A stretch of 40,118 nt of DNA from Muribaculaceae bacterium (GCA_029057985.1 JAIDYR010000008.1:1-40118); one strand, 5' to 3'; shown: positions 24,565 through 32,837, numbered from the stretch's first letter. The notes: generated from the sequence alone by a model not told the origin. Program-made: numbers and translations.

Positions 24565-25416
24565 ATGGAAAAAGATAAGGATAATGAGATAAGGCCGGAT
24601 GTGATCACGGTTGAAGATGTGACGACGATGGTGCCGAAACTCAAGGGACATGAGAAACTCGTGGAGAAAGCACTCCATTGGCTTCAGATTGATGAGGTCA
24701 ATCGTGTGCATGGAGCATGGTGTTCGACTCCGGGTCCGGAGTTCTCGCGCCATCTTATAGAGGATGAATTCAAGACTCCCTTGAGAGTCGACAATGAAGA
24801 TATTCTGGCAGAGTTTCCTGAAGGGGCGTTTATCACTGTCAGCAATCATCCCTTCGGCAGTCTTGACGGCATTGCCTTGATTAATCTGGTGACACGTTAT
24901 CGTCCCAAGTATAAAGTGATGGTCAATATGATTCTGGGCCGGCTGTCGGCAATGCGCGAGAATTTCATCACTGTCGACGCATGGCAATCGGATGATCCTG
25001 AGAAGAGAAAAGTTTCCGTCAATGGTATCCGCCAGGCTTTACGTCAGCTTAAAGAGGGCCAACCCGTAGGTTTCTTCCCGGCCGGCGCTATGTCGAAGAC
25101 TGACCGACATAATTTTCTCGTCGACCGTCCGTGGCAAAAATCGGTACTGGAGATCATCGCCCGAGCTAAGGTCCCGGTAATACCTATCTATTTCCATGGC
25201 AACAACCGATGGTTTTTCAATCTGATGGGGCATATATGCTGGCCTTTGCGTTCGCTGCTGCTCCCCCGCGAGTTATTCAGTAAAAAGGGGAAGGAGATCC
25301 ATATTTCTATCGGGCAGCCTATATCTCCGGAAGAGCAGCTGAAATTCAAGGGTGATGTAGAAGGTCTCGGAAAATATCTCCGCGAGAAGACCTATGAACT
25401 CAGCTCAATGAAGTAG
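24565..25416 (+). CDS. PlsC-like lysophospholipid acyltransferase family protein
   Basis: 283 residues from ATG 24565, the first ATG after the upstream stop; ATGs at 24532 and 24541 are in frame but overlap the previous gene. The acyltransferase His-Asp motif is SNHPFGSLDG (residues about 93-102), with five residues between His and Asp. A GFFPAGAMS segment and VPVIPIYFHG follow, as in this superfamily. No signal peptide; probably a peripheral membrane enzyme that moves an acyl chain onto a lysolipid, amine or hydroxyl. It directly follows the AUR1-like gene, so an acylation step in lipid assembly is plausible; the acceptor is not determinable. Confidence 0.8.
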   Translation: MEKDKDNEIRPDVITVEDVTTMVPKLKGHEKLVEKALHWLQIDEVNRVHGAWCSTPGPEFSRHLIEDEFKTPLRVDNEDILAEFPEGAFITVSNHPFGSLDGIALINLVTRYRPKYKVMVNMILGRLSAMRENFITVDAWQSDDPEKRKVSVNGIRQALRQLKEGQPVGFFPAGAMSKTDRHNFLVDRPWQKSVLEIIARAKVPVIPIYFHGNNRWFFNLMGHICWPLRSLLLPRELFSKKGKEIHISIGQPISPEEQLKFKGDVEGLGKYLREKTYELSSMK

Positions 25417-25469
25417 CCGCGAAGGGTAATATACCTAATGTAATATCAAACGTCGCAAAACGTATTGAA

Positions 25470-26501
25470 ATGGAAAAGACTCCGCTTATAGGGATGACCG
25501 AGAGAGAGCTGCAGGATGTGGCTGTGCGTCTCGGGATGCCCAAATTCGTGGGCAAGCAATTGGCCCAATGGATATATGAAAAGCGCGCCGTCGATTTTGA
25601 GGAGATGGCCAATCTGTCGAAAAAGAATAAGGCTTTGCTTGCCGAAGAATATTGTGTCGGTCGGTCGAATCCTGTCAAGGCTTCCAAGAGCCAGGACGGG
25701 ACGGTAAAATATGTGTTCTCCGTAGCCGGAGGGCGGCAGATTGAATCTGTCTATATCCCCGATAAGGATCGTGCTACACTATGCGTCTCCTCGCAGGCCG
25801 GATGCAAGATGAATTGTTATTTCTGCGCTACCGGCAAGATGGGATTCAAATCCCAACTCACTGCGGCTGAGATCATGAATCAGATCCTGAGTATTCCTCC
25901 GGCTCCGAAACCCGGTCAGGCCCCGATGACGCCGCTGACCAACATTGTCTTCATGGGCATGGGCGAACCGCTCGATAATTTCGGGGCGGTAAAAAGGGTT
26001 ATAGAGATTCTAACTGCTCCGTGGGGATTGGCTTGGAGTCCGAAGCGTATCACTGTCAGCACGGTCGGAAAACTTCCCGAACTTAAGGAGTTGCTCGACA
26101 AGACTCAGGTCCACGTGGCAATAAGCGTCCATACTCCGGATGCGCGCGAACGCGCGGCGATGATGCCGGCCCAGAAGGCATTCCCGATCGCAAGCGTTAT
26201 GAAACTGCTCAGCGGTTATGACTTCTCCCATCAGCGCAGATTGTCGCTTGAATATATAATGTGGCGCGGAGTGAATGATGATGTGGCTCATGCCAACGCT
26301 CTGATAAAATTGATCGGCAACGTTGATTGCCGAGTGAATCTGATTCGTTATCATGCTATCCCCGGCATTGATCTGCATCCTTGCTCGGAGGAAAGAATGA
26401 TAATGTTTCGCAATATACTCAATCAGCACGGAATCACCGCGACTATCCGCGCCTCACGCGGCGAAGATATCGAAGCGGCTTGCGGAATGCTTGCAAAGTA
26501 G
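25470..26501 (+). CDS. rlmN: 23S rRNA/tRNA adenine-C2 methyltransferase, radical SAM
   Basis: 343 residues. The radical SAM cluster CKMNCYFC (Cys112, Cys116, Cys119) and FMGMGEPLDN are present. The C-terminal segment TIRASRGEDIEAACGML carries the Cys that accepts the methyl intermediate. RlmN methylates A2503 of 23S rRNA and A37 of some tRNAs, using two SAM molecules. Full length and intact. It lies within the lipid-gene block but has no obvious functional tie to it. Confidence 0.96.
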   Translation: MEKTPLIGMTERELQDVAVRLGMPKFVGKQLAQWIYEKRAVDFEEMANLSKKNKALLAEEYCVGRSNPVKASKSQDGTVKYVFSVAGGRQIESVYIPDKDRATLCVSSQAGCKMNCYFCATGKMGFKSQLTAAEIMNQILSIPPAPKPGQAPMTPLTNIVFMGMGEPLDNFGAVKRVIEILTAPWGLAWSPKRITVSTVGKLPELKELLDKTQVHVAISVHTPDARERAAMMPAQKAFPIASVMKLLSGYDFSHQRRLSLEYIMWRGVNDDVAHANALIKLIGNVDCRVNLIRYHAIPGIDLHPCSEERMIMFRNILNQHGITATIRASRGEDIEAACGMLAK

Positions 26502-26569
26502 GATAATACTACCGACGTGGAGATAGGCAAACAAATCAATTTGGATAGGGATTTAAATCAGATAAAATC

Positions 26570-27844
26570 GTGATAAAAGTAGGAATAACTCAGGGTGATC
26601 CTAACGGAGTCGGCCCGGAAATCATAATTAAGGCCCTCTCACCCGAGGGTATTACCGAATTGATGACACCCGTCATCTTTGCCAATAAGGGTATCATCCT
26701 TTCGACCATGCAGCGCCTGAAGGGAGAGAATTTCCATTTTCAAGGTGTCAATTCAGCGGCTAATGCCAAACCGGGCAAGATTAATCTTGTCAATGTAGGA
26801 GATCAGCAGTTGACTCCCGATTTCGGAAATGCCACTCCCGAAGGTGGCCGTTCGGCTTACCTGGCTCTTGAAGCTGCCGTGCAGGCTCTTGAAGAAGGGG
26901 ATATTGACGTGCTCGTCACAGCGCCGATCAATAAGAGTGCCATTCAGAGCGAGGATTTCCGGTTTCCGGGTCATACGGAATATCTTGAGGCTCGTTTCGC
27001 CGAAGAAGAGGAAGAAGATGCTGAGGATCACGCCGGGGAAATAGGGGAGACGGCATCTCCGGATGACGAGAATGGTCTCGATCCCGAGGATGCTTCTGAA
27101 TCCTCCGATCCCTCTGAACTTTCAGATGCATCGGAGTCTCCGAATGTCATTGAACCCACGGCGACGGAGGACGATAAGATATCCTCCGCGCCCGATACTA
27201 CGATTGCCACCGCGATACCCGGCGAAAATCGGGTCGGAAGCGGCCGCAAGGCTCAGATGATTCTTTTTAATGATGATCTGCGCGTGGCATTGTTGACTAC
27301 TCATCTGCCGATATCCGAGATTTCCGGATATATAACGGAAGAGAATATAATGGACGCAGTCGGAAGACTTGACAAGACACTTCGCAGCGATTTCGCATGC
27401 GATCGCCCCCGAATCGCCGTGCTTTCGCTGAATCCTCATGCGGGCGACAACGGATTGCTCGGATCGGAAGAGAAGGAGGTGATGATCCCGGCGCTGCGCA
27501 GGCTGCGCGAGAATGGAGTGCTGGCGTTCGGACCATATGCTGCGGATGGTTTCTTCGGAAGCGGAGAATGGCGTAAGTTTGACGGAGTGCTGGCCATGTA
27601 CCATGACCAGGGCCTTGCTCCCTTCAAGACGATTGCCGGACAGAGCGGTGTCAATTTTACAGCCGGCCTGGAATATGTGCGTACATCGCCCGACCACGGC
27701 ACAGCCTACGATATAGCCGGCCAAATGCAGGCAGATCCAACCTCAATGCGTGAGGCTATTTATAAGGCTATCGATATTTATAATGCCCGCGAGAGATACG
27801 AGGAGATGTCGGAAAATCCGCTAAAAATTAAAGTCAAGAATTGA
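26570..27844 (+). CDS. pdxA: 4-hydroxythreonine-4-phosphate dehydrogenase with acidic insertion
   Basis: 424 residues, starting at GTG 26570; an in-frame stop just upstream and the match of VGITQGDPNGVGPEII to the PdxA N-terminus fix the start. Metal-site motifs FPGHTEYLE (His135), LNPHAGDNG and MYHDQGLAPFKT are intact. Between GHTEYLEARF and KAQMILFNDDLRVAL lies about 80 residues (145-226) rich in Glu, Asp, Ser, Pro and Thr that is foreign to PdxA. E. coli PdxA is about 330 residues. The reaction makes the precursor of pyridoxal phosphate. The stop overlaps the next start by one base (TGATG). Confidence 0.93.
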   Translation: MIKVGITQGDPNGVGPEIIIKALSPEGITELMTPVIFANKGIILSTMQRLKGENFHFQGVNSAANAKPGKINLVNVGDQQLTPDFGNATPEGGRSAYLALEAAVQALEEGDIDVLVTAPINKSAIQSEDFRFPGHTEYLEARFAEEEEEDAEDHAGEIGETASPDDENGLDPEDASESSDPSELSDASESPNVIEPTATEDDKISSAPDTTIATAIPGENRVGSGRKAQMILFNDDLRVALLTTHLPISEISGYITEENIMDAVGRLDKTLRSDFACDRPRIAVLSLNPHAGDNGLLGSEEKEVMIPALRRLRENGVLAFGPYAADGFFGSGEWRKFDGVLAMYHDQGLAPFKTIAGQSGVNFTAGLEYVRTSPDHGTAYDIAGQMQADPTSMREAIYKAIDIYNARERYEEMSENPLKIKVKN

Positions 27845-28584
27845 TGAATTTTGCAATTATAGCTGCAGGGGAAGGCTCTCGCCTTGCTCAAGAGGGAGTA
27901 GAAAAACCCAAGCCCCTTGTCGAGATCGACGGGCGCCCGATGATCGGGCGCCTGCTGGAGATATTCTCTCAAGCCGGAGGCCGACGCATAGTAGTATGCG
28001 TCAATGAGTTCATGCCCGAGGTCAAGGCATATCTCGATACTTACAGATTCGAGCCGAGACCCGACGGGAGCGTCCCCGAACTTTTGATTAAGGTCAAGAC
28101 TACCCCATCTTCCATGCATACCATGGCTGAGATCGCCACCGTAATGCGGGGTCACGGAAGATGGATAGCGACTACTGTCGACACTATATTCCGGCCTTCC
28201 GAATTCCGGGCCTATGTCGATGCCTGGGAGCAGGCTCCCGGGAATGTAGACGTCATGATGGCTGTCACCGACTTTGTCGATGATGAAAAGCCACTTTGGA
28301 TCACTACAGCTCCCGGGCCAACTTCAGGATCCCTGCGGATTACTTCATTCCTCGACCGGGCTCCCGAAAATCCCGAATACATATCAGGCGGAATCTACGG
28401 ATTGAGCGATCCGGCGATAGATGTCCTTGAAGAATGTCTTGGGAAGGGGCTGAGCCGCATGCGCAATTATCAGCGGGCATTGGTGGAGAAAGGACTTGAT
28501 GTCGAGGCTTTCCCAATGGGGAAAATCATTGATGTTGACCACGCCGCTGATATAGAAGTCGCCAATAGATTCCTTAACTCATAG
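27844..28584 (+). CDS. Sugar-phosphate-type nucleotidyltransferase, candidate inositol-1-phosphate cytidylyltransferase
   Basis: 246 residues from ATG 27844; a TTG one codon upstream would also be in frame. The N-terminus MNFAIIAAGEGSRL followed by KPKPLVEIDGRPMIGRLLE is the classic NTP-transferase signature and phosphate-binding lysine region. TTVDTIF holds the likely metal Asp. The C-terminal IIDVDHAADIEVANRFL is typical of cytidylyl- and MobA-like transferases. The substrate is not told by sequence. Inference from context: with inositol-phosphate synthase and a CDP-alcohol phosphatidyltransferase nearby, CTP plus inositol phosphate giving CDP-inositol is the favoured reaction. No hexapeptide-repeat domain. 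Confidence 0.75.
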   Translation: MNFAIIAAGEGSRLAQEGVEKPKPLVEIDGRPMIGRLLEIFSQAGGRRIVVCVNEFMPEVKAYLDTYRFEPRPDGSVPELLIKVKTTPSSMHTMAEIATVMRGHGRWIATTVDTIFRPSEFRAYVDAWEQAPGNVDVMMAVTDFVDDEKPLWITTAPGPTSGSLRITSFLDRAPENPEYISGGIYGLSDPAIDVLEECLGKGLSRMRNYQRALVEKGLDVEAFPMGKIIDVDHAADIEVANRFLNS

Positions 28585-28602
28585 ACTCAAATCCGGATTA
28601 TA

Positions 28603-29538
28603 ATGTCAAAGATAAAGATAGCCTCAGTCTCACGTGCCGGCGAATTTTCTCCCAATCATATCGGGAATGATGCCGCAATTCTGCAGGCGACCGTAGATCA
28701 GCTCCGTCGTCGCGGTTGCGAAGTCAGGCAATACAATGAAGAGCAATTCCTGAAATCCGACGTAGAGGAGGATATAATTCTCAATATGTGTCGCGAGCCG
28801 GAGTCGCTTACCAAACTTAAAGAACTTGAAGACGCGGGTCGCCTCGTCATCAATTCCGGCTATGCGATAGATAATTGTACCCGCGAACGCATGACCCGTC
28901 TGCTCCTTTCGAATGGAGTGCCTTATCCTGATTCCCTCATGGTCGACACAAATTCCGATGCACGCGAAGCTCTTGAGCGTGGCAACTATGAGCGTTGCTG
29001 GGTCAAGCGAGGCGAATTTCATGCCAAACATAAGGAGGATGTGACTTTCTGCCGCCACAGGCAGGAGGTGCAGGATGTGCTTCATGAGTTTTTCTATCGC
29101 GGCATTAACCGTGCCGTCATCAATCGCCATCTCGATGGCGACCTCGTTAAATTCTATGGACTGCGGGATGGGTCATTCTTCTATTGGTTTTATCCTCTGG
29201 AGGGGCATCATTCAAAATATGGCGACGAACTCATCAACGGACTTCCGAAGCATCTTAAGATCGATGAGGATTATTTCCGCATGATATGCAAGAAGGCCGC
29301 AGAGGTGACCGGCGTCGATATCTACGGCGGAGATGTTATCGTCAGCGAAGACGGATCAATAAGCATAATAGACTTCAACGACTGGCCAAGTTTCGCGCCA
29401 TGCCGTCAGGAGGCTGCTCCCTATATAGCCAAGTATATTCTTAATCTGATCCGCAGCCGGAAGAAGCAGGATGATGACAGATCCCGCAAGCGCGTGCGTC
29501 GAAATGCCAAAGTTTCGGAGAAAGGAGGAGAGGCATGA
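28603..29538 (+). CDS. ATP-grasp enzyme of unknown substrate
   Basis: 311 residues. ATP-grasp layout: an N-terminal substrate domain, then RMTRLLLSNGVPYPDSLMV (central domain entry), CWVKRGEFHAKH with an ATP-contacting Lys, and the metal-binding end IIDFNDWPSFAPC (Asp257, Asn259, Pro262). D-x-N-x-x-P is the RimK/ITPK-type ending. The Lys/Arg-rich tail (about residues 287-305, containing SRKKQDDDRSRKR) may contact membrane or nucleic acid. It sits between the nucleotidyltransferase and a CDP-alcohol phosphatidyltransferase and overlaps the latter by 4 bases, so it probably works in the same pathway. Kinase (inositol-phosphate kinases include ATP-grasp enzymes) or amide/ester ligase are both possible. 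Confidence 0.7.
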   Translation: MSKIKIASVSRAGEFSPNHIGNDAAILQATVDQLRRRGCEVRQYNEEQFLKSDVEEDIILNMCREPESLTKLKELEDAGRLVINSGYAIDNCTRERMTRLLLSNGVPYPDSLMVDTNSDAREALERGNYERCWVKRGEFHAKHKEDVTFCRHRQEVQDVLHEFFYRGINRAVINRHLDGDLVKFYGLRDGSFFYWFYPLEGHHSKYGDELINGLPKHLKIDEDYFRMICKKAAEVTGVDIYGGDVIVSEDGSISIIDFNDWPSFAPCRQEAAPYIAKYILNLIRSRKKQDDDRSRKRVRRNAKVSEKGGEA

Positions 29539-30467
29539 ATACTTTCCAACGTCTGAGAGCTGAATATCGAAGCTCGCTCAAATCAATGGACACGGAAGAG
29601 ACCTTCGACCTGATTTTTTACAGACCATTGGGATTCGTGTGGGCTAAAATCGCGCGGCGTCTCGGCGTGACTCCCAATGCGATTACCATTGCATCTATCT
29701 TCCTGGGGATCGGAGCCGGAGTAGCTTTTTATTTCAATAACCTCTGGATAAATATTCTCGGGGTCATATTGCTTGTATGGGCCGACAGTTTTGACTCGGC
29801 CGACGGTCAGCTCGCGCGCATGACCAAGCAGTATTCCCGCATAGGGCGTATCCTCGACGGCTTAAGCGGAGACATATGGTTTTTCTGTATCTATGTGGCC
29901 ATCTGTCTGCGCGAGAATGTGACGAGTGAATTCTTTTCAGCCCATCATTGGGTAATATGGGTAGGCGCAGTAGTGACAGGAGTCTGCCATGCGACTCAGG
30001 CAGCTATGGCTGACTATTACCGCCAATTCCATCTATACTTCGTCAAAGGGGAGGAGGGCAGCGAACTCGACCGGGCATCCGATCTATGGGTGAAATACCA
30101 TGCTCTGAGTTGGAGGAAGAATTTCTGGCAGAAGCTCGTGCTGATGTTCTATACCAACTATACCGTCGGCCAGGAGAAGCGTACTCCGGCCATGCAGCGT
30201 CTGCGCCGGGCTTTGGAGAAGGCCTATAACGGTAAAATCCCGATGTCATTCCGTCAGAAATTCCGCCAGGGGAGCAAGGGGTTGATGAAATATACCAATA
30301 TCCTCTCTTTCAATACCCGCACTTTCGCCCTTTTTGCGGCTATACTCGTCTTCCGGATGCCATGGCTATATTTCGCTTTCGAGCTGACGGTGCTGAATGG
30401 AGTGCTTATATATATGATGTGGCGCCATGAGCGCCTATGCAAAAAGGCAATCAATTGGATAGACTGA
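29535..30467 (+). CDS. Divergent CDP-alcohol phosphatidyltransferase family protein
   Basis: 310 residues. The family motif is DSADGQLAR (Asp87, Asp90) followed by GRILDGLSGD (Gly104, Asp108, Asp113). The last Asp is five residues after Asp108 instead of four, so the usual fourth acidic position is Gly112. N- and C-terminal extensions flank the core, including a long hydrophilic stretch (about 165-255) between helices. Context suggests it uses CDP-inositol from the nucleotidyltransferase to make an inositol phospholipid directly, or an inositol phosphodiester. Overlaps the ATP-grasp gene by 4 bases; its stop sits at the edge of a 28-base palindrome. Confidence 0.75.
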   Translation: MNTFQRLRAEYRSSLKSMDTEETFDLIFYRPLGFVWAKIARRLGVTPNAITIASIFLGIGAGVAFYFNNLWINILGVILLVWADSFDSADGQLARMTKQYSRIGRILDGLSGDIWFFCIYVAICLRENVTSEFFSAHHWVIWVGAVVTGVCHATQAAMADYYRQFHLYFVKGEEGSELDRASDLWVKYHALSWRKNFWQKLVLMFYTNYTVGQEKRTPAMQRLRRALEKAYNGKIPMSFRQKFRQGSKGLMKYTNILSFNTRTFALFAAILVFRMPWLYFAFELTVLNGVLIYMMWRHERLCKKAINWID

Positions 30468-30494
30468 ATCATATTCCCCCGGGGGAATATGATT
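30467..30494. repeat. Perfect 28-bp palindrome at a gene junction
   Basis: AATCATATTCCCCC is followed immediately by its exact reverse complement. The palindrome starts on the last base of the upstream stop codon and contains the ATG at 30489 of the HAD gene. In RNA it would form a 12-base-pair hairpin with a CCGG loop that buries that start codon. Confidence 0.95.
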
Positions 30495-31274
30495 AAATTA
30501 ATGAGTAAAGTGAAAATGAAGGAATATTGTAAGGGTATCAAGGGATTGATATTTGATTATGGAGGCACTATCGACTCAGCCGGTGACCATTGGAGCGAGG
30601 TGATACTCCGCGCATGGCATTCAGTGCTGTCGGATGCAGTCAATCGTGAACTCTTCCGGGATTCTTACGTGGAGGGTGAACGCGCCATGGCGCGCGAACG
30701 CATAATCATGCCGGAGGATGATTTCCGCACTACACTTCTGAAGAAGATACGTGTGGAACTTAAATGGTATGTCGGTCACTCTCAGGATATATCAGATCCT
30801 GATCAGAAGGAGGTAGTGGATAAAATCTCCGCCGATCCTGAAGGAATAGCAAATGCAATTGCAGATGATTGCGACCGCAGAGCCCGCCGGAGTGTGGAGG
30901 AGGCTGAGATAGTGCTGGGAAAATTGCAGAAGCGTTATCCGATGGTGCTGGTCTCAAATTTCTATGGAAATGTCAATAGCGTGCTGAGTACTTATGGAGT
31001 TGACCGATACTTCCGGGAAGTTGTGGAGAGTGCCGTAGTCGGAGTTCGAAAGCCCGATCCGAAGATATTCTCTCTCGGAGTGGAAGCACTCGGAATGAGG
31101 CCGGAAGAGGTGGTCGTCATAGGCGACACATATAAGAAGGATATCCTCCCGGCACTGACAATCGGATGCAAGGCAATTTGGATCAAAGGTAAGGGCTGGA
31201 CTGAAGCAGATGATGCGCAGGATTACCCTCATATCATAAAAAATCTCCGTGAATTAGAGAATTGCCTGCTTTGA
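30489..31274 (+). CDS. HAD-superfamily protein with altered motif I
   Basis: 261 residues from ATG 30489; ATG 30501 is also in frame and lies outside the palindrome, so it may be the true start. Motif I reads FDYGGTIDS (Asp23, Gly25), so the second Asp of the usual DxDGT is Gly. Motif II is LVSNFYGN, motif III VRKPDPKIF, motif IV VVIGDTYKKDI. A helical cap lies between motifs I and II. The nucleophile is present but the general acid is missing, which argues against a standard phosphatase. Other HADs lacking this Asp, such as phosphonatase, do different chemistry. Last gene of the second lipid block. Confidence 0.75.
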   Translation: MIKLMSKVKMKEYCKGIKGLIFDYGGTIDSAGDHWSEVILRAWHSVLSDAVNRELFRDSYVEGERAMARERIIMPEDDFRTTLLKKIRVELKWYVGHSQDISDPDQKEVVDKISADPEGIANAIADDCDRRARRSVEEAEIVLGKLQKRYPMVLVSNFYGNVNSVLSTYGVDRYFREVVESAVVGVRKPDPKIFSLGVEALGMRPEEVVVIGDTYKKDILPALTIGCKAIWIKGKGWTEADDAQDYPHIIKNLRELENCLL

Positions 31275-31386
31275 TAATTTTAACTAAAAATGAATATTTC
31301 TGACTAATTTTAACATATATTTAGCATCAATCTTCTTCATTAACATTATTTAACAATAGGTATAGTAGATTTTTGTTAATAAAAAT

Positions 31387-31416
31387 TTGCAAATTGAAAT
31401 TTTGGCAGTAATTTTA
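31387..31416 (+). promoter_or_regulatory. Promoter of inositol-phosphate synthase
   Basis: TTG at 31387-31389, 19 bases, TAATTTTA at 31409-31416 (one mismatch to TAnnTTTG). The intergenic region 31275-31511 is strongly AT-rich. Confidence 0.6.
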
Positions 31417-31511
31417 CGCCCGAAAACCCTTATCTGCATTTCGGTTTTATCGGAATGAAGGTAAGAATGAACTTGACAAATAAAACAACAGCGATAAATT
31501 TTTCAGAAATT

Positions 31512-32837
31512 ATGGCAGAAAAAGCTAAGGCACCCAACGGCAAGTTAGGTGTTATGATTGTCGGCCTCGGCGCCGTCAGCACAACATTCATCACAGGCGT
31601 ACTCATGGCTCGTAAAGGTCTTGCAAAGCCTGTAGGTTCCATGACTCAGTATGACAAGATCCGCGTAGGTCGCGGTGCTGACAAGAAATATCTCAAATAT
31701 AAGGATATCGTGCCTCTGGCCGACCTCAACGATATCGAATTCGCAGCCTGGGACGTATATCCCGAGAATGCTTACGAGTCCGCTATCAATGCTGAGGTTC
31801 TCAAGGAGAAAGATATCGAGCCCGTAAAGGAAGAGCTCGTGAAGATCGTGCCTCTGAAGGCTGCTTTCGACAAGAATTATGCAAAGCGTCTTGAAGGCAA
31901 CAATGTCAAGGACGCCAAGACCCGCTGGGAAATGGTAGAGCAGATCCGTGAGGATATCCGCAAGTTCAAGGAAGAGACAGGCGTAGAGCGCGTAGTGGTG
32001 CTCTGGGCTGCTTCTACTGAGGTATATGTACCCGTAAACGAAAAGGTACACTATAAACTTGAAGACCTCGAGAAGGCAATGAAGGAGAATGACACTGAAA
32101 ACATCGCTCCCTCAATGTGCTACGCTTACGCAGCTCTCAAGGAGGGCGCTCCCTTCATCATGGGCGCTCCTAACACTACTGTCGATATCCCCGCCATGTG
32201 GCAGCTTGCAGAAGAGACCAAGATGCCTATCGCAGGTAAGGACTTCAAGACAGGTCAGACTCTCGTGAAATCCGGCTTCGCTCCCATCATCGGCACTCGT
32301 TGCCTTGGCCTTAACGGCTGGTTCTCCACAAATATCCTCGGCAACCGCGACGGTCTGGTACTCGACGAGCCGGCTAACTTCCGTACTAAAGAGGTGTCAA
32401 AACTCTCTACTCTGGAATCTATCCTCGTTCCTGAAAACCAACCCGATCTCTATGGTCATGGCAACGATGAGGACACTCAGTACTACCACAAAGTGCGCAT
32501 CAACTACTATCCGCCGCGTAACGACAATAAGGAAGGTTGGGACAACATCGACATCTTCGGCTGGATGAACTATCCAATGCAGATCAAGATCAACTTCCTC
32601 TGCCGCGACTCTATTCTCGCAGCTCCCCTCTGTCTTGACCTCGTGCTTCTCAGCGATCTTGCTGCCCGCGCAGGTCGCTACGGCACTCAGCGCTTCCTCT
32701 CCTTCTTCCTCAAGAGCCCGCAGCACGACTATACTGAGGATGAGGTGCCCGTAAATCATCTCTTCCAGCAGTACGTAATGCTTAAGAACGCTATCCGCGA
32801 AATGGGTGGCTATGAAGCAGACGAGGAAATCGATTAA
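31512..32837 (+). CDS. ino1: myo-Inositol-3-phosphate synthase
   Basis: 441 residues from ATG 31512; an in-frame ATG at 31455 would add 19 residues with no family counterpart, so it is less likely. The NAD-binding loop GVMIVGLGAVSTTFITG is near the N-terminus. Family segments include LWAASTEVYVP, SMCYAYAALKEGAPFIMGAPN, GKDFKTGQTLVKSGFAP, GWFSTNILGNRDG and NFLCRDSILAAPLCLDL. It converts glucose-6-phosphate to inositol-3-phosphate with bound NAD, in the cytosol. This is the committed step supplying inositol for the lipid enzymes at 22333-31274. Own promoter; hairpins downstream. Confidence 0.95.
   Translation: MAEKAKAPNGKLGVMIVGLGAVSTTFITGVLMARKGLAKPVGSMTQYDKIRVGRGADKKYLKYKDIVPLADLNDIEFAAWDVYPENAYESAINAEVLKEKDIEPVKEELVKIVPLKAAFDKNYAKRLEGNNVKDAKTRWEMVEQIREDIRKFKEETGVERVVVLWAASTEVYVPVNEKVHYKLEDLEKAMKENDTENIAPSMCYAYAALKEGAPFIMGAPNTTVDIPAMWQLAEETKMPIAGKDFKTGQTLVKSGFAPIIGTRCLGLNGWFSTNILGNRDGLVLDEPANFRTKEVSKLSTLESILVPENQPDLYGHGNDEDTQYYHKVRINYYPPRNDNKEGWDNIDIFGWMNYPMQIKINFLCRDSILAAPLCLDLVLLSDLAARAGRYGTQRFLSFFLKSPQHDYTEDEVPVNHLFQQYVMLKNAIREMGGYEADEEID

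Noticed and set aside
26501..26570. ATG start for pdxA
   Set aside because: An in-frame stop just upstream leaves only the GTG at 26570, which matches the family N-terminus.
27122..27724. 200-codon minus-strand frame over pdxA
   Set aside because: Antisense to the conserved C-terminal part of PdxA, including the HDQGLAPFKT motif on the plus strand.
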